Positions 39,634 through 47,786 of a stretch of 64,000 bases of DNA are shown in pieces (the first letter of the stretch is position 1; every line of letters starts with the position of its first letter). The translations under genes and the position numbers were made by a program. The notes below the pieces were generated by a model, which was given only the letters and a program-made list of their open reading frames with translations, was not told where the DNA came from and ran no database searches. The DNA is from Tindallia sp. GTDB lineage: Bacteria > Bacillota > Clostridia > Peptostreptococcales > Tindalliaceae. The stretch is taken from the NCBI GenBank assembly GCA_007134225.1, contig SLLE01000052.1, forward strand, positions 1 to 64,000, read 5' to 3'.

Positions 39634-40191
39634 ATGAATCCAATGACTTCCAGTAACCTAAAATCTGCTTTTGGCGGAGAAAGCATGGCTCACATGCGTT
39701 ATTTGATGTGGGCAGAATCAGCAAAAAAAGAAAAATATCCTAACGTGGCCAATCTTTATAAAGCTGTCGCTTATGCCGAGCAAGTGCACGCAGGAAACCA
39801 TTTCAGAGAATTAAAGAAGGAAGTGGGAGATGATTCCGTAACGGCAGGCGCCGGATTTGGAATGACCAATACTTCAGAAAACTTGCAAGGGGCCATTAAC
39901 GGCGAAAACTATGAAGTGGACCAAATGTATCCATCATTTATTTCCGTGGCAAATCTTCAGGAAGAAAAAGGAAGCCTCCGTTCCTTCCAGTTTGCCCTGG
40001 AAGCAGAAAAAACCCATGCCGAGCTATTTAGCCTGGCAAAGGAAGCTGTAGATGGCGGAAGTGATTACGGCGAAGATAAGATCCATGTCTGTGATATTTG
40101 CGGATACACGTTGAGCGGTGACAATGTAGAGGACGATTGTCCGATCTGCAAAGCCACACCGGATATGTTTACTGCTTTTCAAACAAAGTAG
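39634..40191 (+). CDS. Rubrerythrin
   Basis: Diiron domain plus C-terminal rubredoxin-like CDICGYTLSGDNVEDDCPICKA; ATG with AAAGGGG SD. Confidence 0.95.
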   Translation: MNPMTSSNLKSAFGGESMAHMRYLMWAESAKKEKYPNVANLYKAVAYAEQVHAGNHFRELKKEVGDDSVTAGAGFGMTNTSENLQGAINGENYEVDQMYPSFISVANLQEEKGSLRSFQFALEAEKTHAELFSLAKEAVDGGSDYGEDKIHVCDICGYTLSGDNVEDDCPICKATPDMFTAFQTK

Positions 40192-40228
40192 TGGCAGCGT
40201 CGTTTTTATAGCGTTAACATCGGTATTA

Positions 40229-40261
40229 AGCCCCGGATCCCTTGTGAGATCCGGGGCTTTA
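40229..40261. terminator. Bidirectional terminator
   Basis: AGCCCCGGATC-ccttgtga-GATCCGGGGCTTT. Confidence 0.85.
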
Positions 40262-41155
40262 TCAATTCACATCCGCAATGGATTCTCCCATTTTTACCAG
40301 GGTTTCCAATCCTCTTTCGGTATTTTCGATGAGGTCAGAATGCCAACGAATAGTTCCCGGTCTGAATAATAAAAGTACTGTGGAGCCTCCAAACTGAAAA
40401 TATCCTTTCTCCGTCCCTTTGCTAACTGGTGCGCCAGGATAATAGGTTTGGACAATGCTTCCCACCATCGTAGCTCCGACTTCCACCATACCAATCTTTC
40501 CAAGTTTAAAGGAATGGATCATGGTCACCATTCGCTTGTTTTGACTATAGACATGCTCCACCTTCTTTAAGGCACATGGATTAACCGAATAATAATTTCC
40601 TTTGATTAAAGATGCCTTTACCGGTATTCCATCCACCGGAAAGTGAAATCGATGATAGTCGGAAGGAGCAAGGCGAATGACCGCAGCAGATCCACCCACG
40701 AAGGGATCCGCCAGCTCATCGCTGCCCAAAATAGCCGATATAGAGCTTGTCTTTCCCTTCACCTGAATCAGCTGTCCATTTTCAATGATCGGATACACAA
40801 GTATTCGTCCATCTGCCGGCGATACGACAGTTGTTGGATTCTTGTCAATCATACGGCTGCCCGGTTTCAGCTGTCGGGTAAAAAAATCGTTAAACGAGGA
40901 ATATTCTTCCGGTTTTTCCAGCAGGGCTTCATCCATATTGATCCTCAACTGGTCAATGAAAGGCTTTATTTTCAGCTTTGTAAAAGTAGCCTTCTGAACA
41001 GCTCCATATAGCCATGACAGCCCCTTATATTTGCCAAGGAGCTCCATAAAGAAACCCCCACTTTTTTTCCCATAAGCCCAGTCCAGCATTTTTTCACTGG
41101 CGATGATTTCCTTTTCTTTTTCGCCTGTCTGTCGATTGATATATTCGATGGTCAC
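40262..41155 (-). CDS. psd: Phosphatidylserine decarboxylase
   Basis: VSPADGRILVYP, DYHRFHFPVDG, pyruvoyl cleavage region FGGSTVLLLF. Confidence 0.94.
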   Translation of the reverse strand: MTIEYINRQTGEKEKEIIASEKMLDWAYGKKSGGFFMELLGKYKGLSWLYGAVQKATFTKLKIKPFIDQLRINMDEALLEKPEEYSSFNDFFTRQLKPGSRMIDKNPTTVVSPADGRILVYPIIENGQLIQVKGKTSSISAILGSDELADPFVGGSAAVIRLAPSDYHRFHFPVDGIPVKASLIKGNYYSVNPCALKKVEHVYSQNKRMVTMIHSFKLGKIGMVEVGATMVGSIVQTYYPGAPVSKGTEKGYFQFGGSTVLLLFRPGTIRWHSDLIENTERGLETLVKMGESIADVN

Positions 41156-41172
41156 GATCTCGCTCCTTTACG

Positions 41173-42666
41173 TCATTTTTCCCAGCCAAAGGTTCGTCGA
41201 ACCGCTTTATTCCATCCTTGGTAAGCATCTCGTCTCCATTCTTCTCCTTTAGCGGGTTTAAATACATAATCGGCTTTCCATTGCTTTTCGATGCTCGAAA
41301 GATGATCCCAAAAGCCAGTTGTCAAACCAGCCAGATACGCAGCTCCCAAGGCAGTTGTTTCCTGAATGGCTGCTCTTTCTACCCTTCTATTTAAAAGGTC
41401 TGCCTGAAATTGCATTAAAAAATTATTAGCAACAGCGCCTCCATCTGTTCTCAGGGAGTGGAGTGCAATCCCACCTTCTTCTTCCATCAGATCCAGCACA
41501 GCCCGTGTTTGATAGGCAATAGATTCCAATGCTGCCCGAACGATATGTGCCGCTTTTGTATCCCTGGTAATCCCAAGGATGGCTCCCCTTGCATACATAT
41601 CCCAGTAAGGAGCACCAAGGCCGGTGAAGGCCGGAACGACATAAACGCCGTTGGTATCTCTCACTGATAATGCCATTGCTTCCGTTTCCGAGGCATGCCG
41701 AATCAGGTTCATTTCATCTCTTAACCACTGGATGACCGCACCGGCAATGAAGATGCTTCCCTCCAACGCATAATGGGTTTCCCTTCCATTAGACCAGGCA
41801 ATCGTTGTCAGAAGACCTTTTTGAGAAAATACAGGCTTATTGCCAGTATTCATCAGCATAAAACATCCGGTACCATAGGTGTTTTTTGCCATGCCAGGAT
41901 GATAACACGCCTGGCCAAAAAGAGCTGCCTGCTGATCACCGGCCACGCCAGCTATTGGAATGGAATTTCCCTGAAAGAAATCCGGATCTGCTTTTGCAAA
42001 TTCACTGCAGGATGGCTGAACTTCTGGCAGTATTTCCGGCGGTATGTCCAGCTTTTTCAGTAGCTGATCGTCCCATTCCTGTCTGTTAATATCAAACAGC
42101 ATGGTTCGGGAAGCATTAGTCACATCTGTCACATGCTTTTCTCCTTTTGTCAAATTCCATATTAACCAACTGTCCACGGTTCCAAAGCAAATCTCCCCCT
42201 GCTTCGCCCTTCTTTTTAGTTCCGGATCGCTTTGCAGGAGCCAGGCAATCTTGGTTGCAGAAAAGTAAGCATCGATGATGAGTCCTGTCGTTTTTCGAAC
42301 ATAAGGCTCCCATCCTTCTTCCTTTAAGTGATCACAAAGATTTGATGTGCGCCTGCATTGCCACCCAATAGCATTCGCCGCAGCTTTTCCGGTTTTTCGA
42401 TCCCAAAGTAACGTCGTCTCCCGTTGGTTGGTAATTCCAATTGTTTCGATTGCTTGTGGTGAAATGCCCGTCCGCTGCATCACTTCGCCGACAACGCCCA
42501 TCTGAGTCGCCCAAATCTCTCCAGGCTCCTGTTCCACCCAGCCAGCTTTCGGATAGAGCAGCTTAACCTCTTTTTGCGCACTTCCCACCGGCTGCCCTGT
42601 CCTATCAAAAATAATAGCACGCGAACTGGTTGTTCCCTGGTCCAGCGCAAGTATGTAGTCCTTCAT
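41173..42666 (-). CDS. glpK: Glycerol kinase
   Basis: LALDQGTTSSRAIIFD, WQCRRT, GVAGDQQAALFGQ motifs. Confidence 0.96.
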   Translation of the reverse strand: MKDYILALDQGTTSSRAIIFDRTGQPVGSAQKEVKLLYPKAGWVEQEPGEIWATQMGVVGEVMQRTGISPQAIETIGITNQRETTLLWDRKTGKAAANAIGWQCRRTSNLCDHLKEEGWEPYVRKTTGLIIDAYFSATKIAWLLQSDPELKRRAKQGEICFGTVDSWLIWNLTKGEKHVTDVTNASRTMLFDINRQEWDDQLLKKLDIPPEILPEVQPSCSEFAKADPDFFQGNSIPIAGVAGDQQAALFGQACYHPGMAKNTYGTGCFMLMNTGNKPVFSQKGLLTTIAWSNGRETHYALEGSIFIAGAVIQWLRDEMNLIRHASETEAMALSVRDTNGVYVVPAFTGLGAPYWDMYARGAILGITRDTKAAHIVRAALESIAYQTRAVLDLMEEEGGIALHSLRTDGGAVANNFLMQFQADLLNRRVERAAIQETTALGAAYLAGLTTGFWDHLSSIEKQWKADYVFKPAKGEEWRRDAYQGWNKAVRRTFGWEK

Positions 42667-42711
42667 ACCCTTTCCTCCCCTTCAACAATTTTTCGTTTTC
42701 TTTCTTTCGTC

Positions 42712-42744
42712 GAAAAATAGCCCTTCCTTTCGGAAGAGCTATTA
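42712..42744 (-). terminator. Terminator of ferritin-like gene
   Basis: Minus strand AATAGCtCTTCC-gaaa-GGAAGgGCTATTTTT. Confidence 0.8.
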
Positions 42745-42783
42745 TCATCTCATAATTATGCCTCTACTTCAATTAGTATCGTA

Positions 42784-43278
42784 TTAGTATCGTAAATATT
42801 TCACCAGATCCACTTCTGCTCTGCTTAATACTGCCTGCAGATGCCTTCTTTCCTCGTTCAGTATCTTCTTCATTTCCTTCGGCGCAAGATCCGGGAAAAG
42901 CCTGGTTAATTCATAAACAAACATGATCCCATCACGTTCTACCTTTTCAGCTATTTCCAAAGCTTCGTCCTTTGTATACTTACCTTTTATTTTTTCCATG
43001 GATTTATCAGCGTCTGCAAACATATCGTTTTCGATCAGTGAATCAAGGTATTCTTTTTCTTCTTCCGAAACTTCTGCAGTGTCTTCATCCGGTAGTTTTT
43101 TCAACAAATCAGCGTAAATTCTCTCATGCTTCAGTTCGTCTTCCGATAGTATTTCAAACAATTTTTTCCCTTTCCCATCCTTCATTTGGTTTGCAAGATT
43201 CGTATAGAGCTCCGCTACTCTCGCTTCATTTCGAACCAGTACCTGTAACAGTTTGCTTGCATTAAATTCGATTGCCAT
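42784..43278 (-). CDS. Ferritin-like/rubrerythrin family protein without rubredoxin domain
   Basis: Four-helix diiron pattern with ExxH-like repeats (DELKHERIYADLL, NEERRHLQAVL); no CxxC. Confidence 0.85.
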   Translation of the reverse strand: MAIEFNASKLLQVLVRNEARVAELYTNLANQMKDGKGKKLFEILSEDELKHERIYADLLKKLPDEDTAEVSEEEKEYLDSLIENDMFADADKSMEKIKGKYTKDEALEIAEKVERDGIMFVYELTRLFPDLAPKEMKKILNEERRHLQAVLSRAEVDLVKYLRY

Positions 43279-43355
43279 GAAAAACATCACCCTTTCATCA
43301 TCATTATTTTTCTACTACCCGTCCATCTTTATAATAAACAATCAGATCATGTGAT

Positions 43356-43970
43356 TTATTCGCTTAAATGACTAACGTCTGCTTTTCTAAGAATAATAAC
43401 ACTATTTTTGTCTATAACGATCTCCGTAACACTGGTCTGTTTCACGTCAGCAACTTTCCACAGATCACGGATGGGTCTGTTTTCAAAAGTAAGAAGCAGC
43501 AATCGAAGGGTGATTGCATGGCTTACCACCAGTACATGTTTCCCTTGATTCCTATCGGCTATTTCGTACAAGGCGGCGCGGCTTCTTTTTTGAACCGCCG
43601 CCATGCTTTCGTGACCTTCTACTGGCGTAAACTTATCTGGTTGATGGAAAAAGGCATAATGCAGATTTGGATCTTGTTGTTTTATTTCCTTATAGGTCTT
43701 GCCTTCCCATTTTCCCAGATTGATTTCGCCAAAGCTTTCATGCTTCTCTACCTGAATCCCGTGAGGCTCTGCAATGATTGACGCCGTTTGATGGGCACGT
43801 TCACGGGGACTGGAATAAGCTGCTTCAAGTGGCACCTGTCTCATTCTTTCCTTCAAAAGCTCGATTTCTTTCAATCCCTGTGTGGTTAGTGGGGAATCAC
43901 CACTCCCCTGAAATCGCTTTTCGATATTCCACTGTGTTTGTCCATGTCTGACAAGGTATATTCTGGTCAT
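43356..43970 (-). CDS. Histidine phosphatase family protein
   Basis: IYLVRHGQTQWNIEKRFQGSGDSPLT. Confidence 0.93.
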   Translation of the reverse strand: MTRIYLVRHGQTQWNIEKRFQGSGDSPLTTQGLKEIELLKERMRQVPLEAAYSSPRERAHQTASIIAEPHGIQVEKHESFGEINLGKWEGKTYKEIKQQDPNLHYAFFHQPDKFTPVEGHESMAAVQKRSRAALYEIADRNQGKHVLVVSHAITLRLLLLTFENRPIRDLWKVADVKQTSVTEIVIDKNSVIILRKADVSHLSE

Positions 43971-44902
43971 TGTGGCGCTCCTTTTCTTTCCTTGTTTTTC
44001 AGCACTCTTCTCGCTTTTCTTGCTTTCTGGGTCCGTACATAGGTAAACAACAGTAACCCTGCCCAGATAAAGGAAAAGCTGATCATATGATAGACGCCGA
44101 ATGGTTCTTTGAACAGAAAGACACCCAGTAAAAGGCTAATGGTGGGCGATAAATACTGAATGAATCCAAGCACTGAAAATGGGATCGATTTTGCCGCAAT
44201 GGCAAACCATAACAGCGGTGTCGCCGTCACCACGCCCGCTCCCATCAGAAGACCCCAAGAGGTAACACTTATATCCCCTAATACCAGTTCCCCAGATTGC
44301 TGCATATAACTGAGATAGATCAGTGCAAAGGGCATAATCATTAGTGTTTCAATGGCTAAAGCTACGAAGGAACCTACCTGAACCACCCTTTTGCACAGTC
44401 CATAAATAGAAAAAGTCGTGGCCAGGATAAGTGATACCCATGGGATACGCCCATATTCCAGCGTGATCACCATGACGCCTATAAACGCCAGAAAAAGGGC
44501 AATTTTTTCTGGCTTATCCATCTTTTCCTTAAAAATCAGCGTACCCATCAATACCACCATTAACGGATTGATATAATACCCCATACTAGCCTGTATGACG
44601 AATCCGGAATTGACTGCCCAGATATAGGTAAACCAGTTCAAGGAAATGATCAGCGATGAAAAAGTGACCAAAAAAATACTTTTTCTGTCTGAAAAAAGTG
44701 CTAACGCCGTTTTTAATTCATTTTTATACCATAAGAGTCCTCCCACAAAAAAACAGGACCAAATAATTCGATTGGCCAGAATCACTCCGGCAGGAAACTC
44801 CTGCAATAATTTCCAGTATACTGGCAGAAACCCCCATAGTACGTAGGCTCCAATGCCATAATGCACTCCCTGTAATGGCTTTTTCTCTGTTTTTATCATC
44901 AT
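43967..44902 (-). CDS. rarD: RarD-type EamA family transporter
   Basis: GVHYGIGAYVLWGFLPVYWKLL, ten-TM DMT; CAGGAGG SD before start. Confidence 0.88.
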   Translation of the reverse strand: MMIKTEKKPLQGVHYGIGAYVLWGFLPVYWKLLQEFPAGVILANRIIWSCFFVGGLLWYKNELKTALALFSDRKSIFLVTFSSLIISLNWFTYIWAVNSGFVIQASMGYYINPLMVVLMGTLIFKEKMDKPEKIALFLAFIGVMVITLEYGRIPWVSLILATTFSIYGLCKRVVQVGSFVALAIETLMIMPFALIYLSYMQQSGELVLGDISVTSWGLLMGAGVVTATPLLWFAIAAKSIPFSVLGFIQYLSPTISLLLGVFLFKEPFGVYHMISFSFIWAGLLLFTYVRTQKARKARRVLKNKERKGAPQ

Positions 44903-45060
44903 GGGGACCTCCTGTAACAACATTGTCTCCATTATACTCCTCCATGCCTATGAACACAATTAAACCATGAATAAATCGTTTTCTTTTTCTCCAAAAATTC
45001 CCGCTAATTTTACACATATTTTTGAATTAATAAAATTATTTGTTTTTTTCAGTTAATTGC

Positions 45061-45089
45061 TTGACGCCCGTAAGACTCGCTGTTATAAT
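45061..45089 (+). promoter_or_regulatory. Near-consensus sigma-A promoter of the T-box transcript
   Basis: TTGACG - 17 nt - TATAAT. Confidence 0.85.
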
Positions 45090-45095
45090 GTTACA

Positions 45096-45353
45096 TAATT
45101 ATTTAATAAAGTTGCGTTGAAGGAGACAAACAATAACGATTTAGTGGCAGAGAGCCGGTGGTAGCTGCGAACCGGAACTGGTCTTATTTGTTACTCACTC
45201 CTGAGCTGTTTCTGTGAAAGTTAGTAATGGAAACCGGTGGAACCGTTATCGCCAGGATTAAGTCCGTATGAGTGGTCTGCAGAGCAGGCAAAAAAGGTGG
45301 TACCGCGGGAACAGCTAAACCCGTCCTTTGCATTATTAAAGGACGGGTTTTTT
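45096..45353 (+). ncRNA. T-box riboswitch, probable tRNA-Leu specific (specifier CUC at 45194-45196)
   Basis: Stem I AGAGAG bulge and GGUGGUAGCUGCGAACC distal loop; CUC-A-CUCCUGAGC specifier context; T-box AAGGUGGUACCGCGG (45294-45309); terminator AACCCGUCCUUU-gcauuauu-AAAGGACGGGUUUUUU. Confidence 0.95.
45317..45353 (+). terminator. T-box regulatory (attenuation) terminator
   Basis: AACCCGTCCTTT-gcattatt-AAAGGACGGGTTTTTT. Confidence 0.92.
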
Positions 45354-45460
45354 GTATAGCCGATACCAGTCATACGAGAAAGGAGGAGCGAAGAAACGAG
45401 GATCTGAAATAAGTGAAATTGTCTGTTTATTTCAAAATTTCAAAATTTTAGGAGGAATTT

Positions 45461-45646
45461 ATGATGACACGTTTAACAAACAACCAACAAAACCAACAAC
45501 AATCTTTGTCGAATAAGGCAGCAGATATGATTCAAAATAGCAAAAAAGCCGTCAACCATCCAAAAAGACATTACCAATCCATTGAAGATTCCGGTTTTCC
45601 TACCATGAACTATTTCGGAACCGGTTCCATCAAGAGTGACTGGTAG
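45461..45646 (+). CDS. T-box-controlled small protein, 61 aa, Asn/Gln-rich N-terminus, unknown function
   Basis: MMTRLTNNQQNQQQSLSNKAADMIQNSKKAVNHPKRHYQSIEDSGFPTMNYFGTGSIKSDW; perfect AGGAGG SD 5 nt upstream; flanked by T-box and terminator. Confidence 0.85.
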   Translation: MMTRLTNNQQNQQQSLSNKAADMIQNSKKAVNHPKRHYQSIEDSGFPTMNYFGTGSIKSDW

Positions 45647-45663
45647 CCATATGGATATCATTT

Positions 45664-45705
45664 AAAAAAGCAGGGCACCCAAATCAAATGGCCCTGCTTT
45701 CTTTC
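45664..45705. terminator. Terminator after the 61-aa ORF (also faces convergent gene)
   Basis: AAAGCAGGGC-acccaaatcaaatg-GCCCTGCTTTCTTT. Confidence 0.85.
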
Positions 45706-45720
45706 TGCCTTACTACAACT

Positions 45721-46479
45721 CTACCAGTCCGTCGCCATGGATTTAAATAGCGCAGCAAACTCTCGAGTTGCGTAGTACCAATACAAATTTGTTGGTGAGG
45801 AGGCTGTAATGCCGTACGGGTCAATTCCGATTCTCCTCCCAATCAACTGGGCTCTTAAAAGATGATAATCACTGGTAATAATGACGATTTCTTCAATTTT
45901 CCCTGCTTCCTGAGATCGAAGGAGCGTGATGCCATTCCGAAGGTTTTCAAGCGTATTGGTCGACTGTTCCTCCATCAAAACACGACTCGCTTCAATACCC
46001 TGACCTTCGAGGTACCACTTCATCACCTGGGCTTCTGAGGCCAGTTGCCCTTCCGAACGGCCTCCCGCCACCACTACTTTTCCTTTTGGATTGTTGTTTA
46101 GATACTCCACAGCGTAATCAAGTCTGCGAGCAAGCGTATAGGAGGGTTCACGCCTGATAATTCCTGCCCCCAGCACGATGGCATAGTCAGCATTTCCATC
46201 CTGAGCTGTCATTGCCGCTGTCATGATCATCACTTGGACGATGACGAAAACTCCGGCCAGTGACAATAGCATCCATAATTTAAGTATCGTTAATCGATAA
46301 AACCAGCGATAGTTTCGTAAGCGATTCAGTCGCCAGAGCACCAGTTTTTTTGCGTGATGCAGGCTCAGAACTGCTACCCCCAAAATAATGATGACTAGAC
46401 TTTCAAAACGAACACCCTGAAGCAAAAATGCGTGAAGGATTCCCGCTACCAGCGTTCCAGTTCCAATTTTCCAGGTCAC
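45721..46479 (-). CDS. YdcF/SanA family membrane protein (DUF218)
   Basis: DYAIVLGAGIIRREPSYTLARRLDYAVEYLNNNPKGKVVVAGGRSEGQ; GTG start (46479) overlapping upstream TGA, GGAGGG SD. Confidence 0.88.
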   Translation of the reverse strand: MTWKIGTGTLVAGILHAFLLQGVRFESLVIIILGVAVLSLHHAKKLVLWRLNRLRNYRWFYRLTILKLWMLLSLAGVFVIVQVMIMTAAMTAQDGNADYAIVLGAGIIRREPSYTLARRLDYAVEYLNNNPKGKVVVAGGRSEGQLASEAQVMKWYLEGQGIEASRVLMEEQSTNTLENLRNGITLLRSQEAGKIEEIVIITSDYHLLRAQLIGRRIGIDPYGITASSPTNLYWYYATREFAALFKSMATDW

Positions 46480-47660
46480 TGCTTTCCCTCCAGTAAACTC
46501 TCTCCACCCCACTGAATCAACCATGCACCAACGGGTGCTGTCAGAACAATAGCCAACACAGCAAAGGCAAGTATTTCTTCTCCCATAGGGGCTCCCGCAG
46601 CCAGTGGCAGCGCTCCAACCGCCGCCTGCACAGTTGCTTTCGGGGTGTATGCAACCACGCAAAAAAGACGTTCACGCGCTGAAAAAAATTTGCCTGATAA
46701 CGAGAAAAACACTCCGATGCTCCGAGCCGCCAAGCCAAGACCTATCAAAATCATACCAGTTAATCCCGCCTCCAGAGCCAAAGGAATATTCACAACCGCA
46801 CCCACCATGGTAAATAGAATGATTTCTGCCAAAACCCAAACTTTATTCATTTTTGACGAAAGCGCTGACGCCACATCCGGCTTTCTTTCAAGTAAAATAA
46901 AACCCACAAACATAATGCCGATCAAACTGGCCACCGGAAGCAACGATTGAAGGGCATCTTCAATCCCTGTCATCAGAATTCCTGCACCCACCAGCATTAA
47001 GGTCTTTTTCGTATTTCTGATATCAAGCCTGTTAAAGAACATGATCAGAATCATCGCCACGGCCAAGCCCAAAATAAGTCCCGTGATAATGGCAATGGGT
47101 ATGGAAAGAAACTGTTGCCAGAACGCCACCTGACTGCCTCCGTAAATGCCAATAAAGGCAGTTAGAAAGGTGATGGCCACCACATCGTCCAGAGAAGCGC
47201 CAGCCAGGATCATGGTTGGGATCCCCTTTTTTTCTCCTTTTCCTGTTTCAATAAAACGAAGCATGGAAGGGACAATGACCGCCGGTGAAACGGCAGCTAT
47301 TATAAATCCCAGCATTCCTGCCTCCAGAAAGGAATAATGGAAGAAATAATACGCAGCCGCCATGATTGCCATTCCTTCCATGACGCAGGGAATGAAACTA
47401 AGTTTTAGTGCATTGACGCCCACTTGATTCAGCGTTTCTCTTTTGATTCCCAGTCCGGCTCTCAGCAATATGACAATCAGTGCCACTTTCCTAAGGTCTG
47501 CGGATATTTCTATTACCTGCTCGTCGATAAAATTAAATCCGTAAGGACCTCCCAAAACACCCAACAGTAAAAGGCCCAGCAACCCAGGCAAACCAATTTT
47601 TCGAAAAACACTATGAAAGAGCATGCCTAATAAGACGATCCAAGCCAAGCTTAAGGCCAT
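46476..47660 (-). CDS. CPA-type cation:proton antiporter
   Basis: Multi-TM; GLPGLLGLLLLGVLGGPYGFNFID...AVSPAVIVPSMLRF; GGAGG SD before MALSLAW. Confidence 0.87.
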   Translation of the reverse strand: MALSLAWIVLLGMLFHSVFRKIGLPGLLGLLLLGVLGGPYGFNFIDEQVIEISADLRKVALIVILLRAGLGIKRETLNQVGVNALKLSFIPCVMEGMAIMAAAYYFFHYSFLEAGMLGFIIAAVSPAVIVPSMLRFIETGKGEKKGIPTMILAGASLDDVVAITFLTAFIGIYGGSQVAFWQQFLSIPIAIITGLILGLAVAMILIMFFNRLDIRNTKKTLMLVGAGILMTGIEDALQSLLPVASLIGIMFVGFILLERKPDVASALSSKMNKVWVLAEIILFTMVGAVVNIPLALEAGLTGMILIGLGLAARSIGVFFSLSGKFFSARERLFCVVAYTPKATVQAAVGALPLAAGAPMGEEILAFAVLAIVLTAPVGAWLIQWGGESLLEGKQ

Positions 47661-47786
47661 TTCCAAGACCTCCGTTTTAAGTAAGCCAAGAATCCTGTTT
47701 CTCCATACTCCGAAGGGCAGAGGCAGATTTTTTGCACATACCCTCAAGGGACACAGTACTATTTTCCGTACCGAAACACTATCTCT

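Noticed and set aside
45186-45202. Alternative T-box specifier readings (UUA, ACU, UGG)
   Set aside because: Only CUC is followed by A and then the base helix CUCCU-GAGC as in well-known T-boxes; still only moderately certain without a computed fold.
45473-45661. 62-aa minus-strand ORF opposite the T-box-controlled 61-aa ORF
   Set aside because: No SD, whereas the plus-strand ORF has promoter, T-box, AGGAGG and terminator in the correct order.
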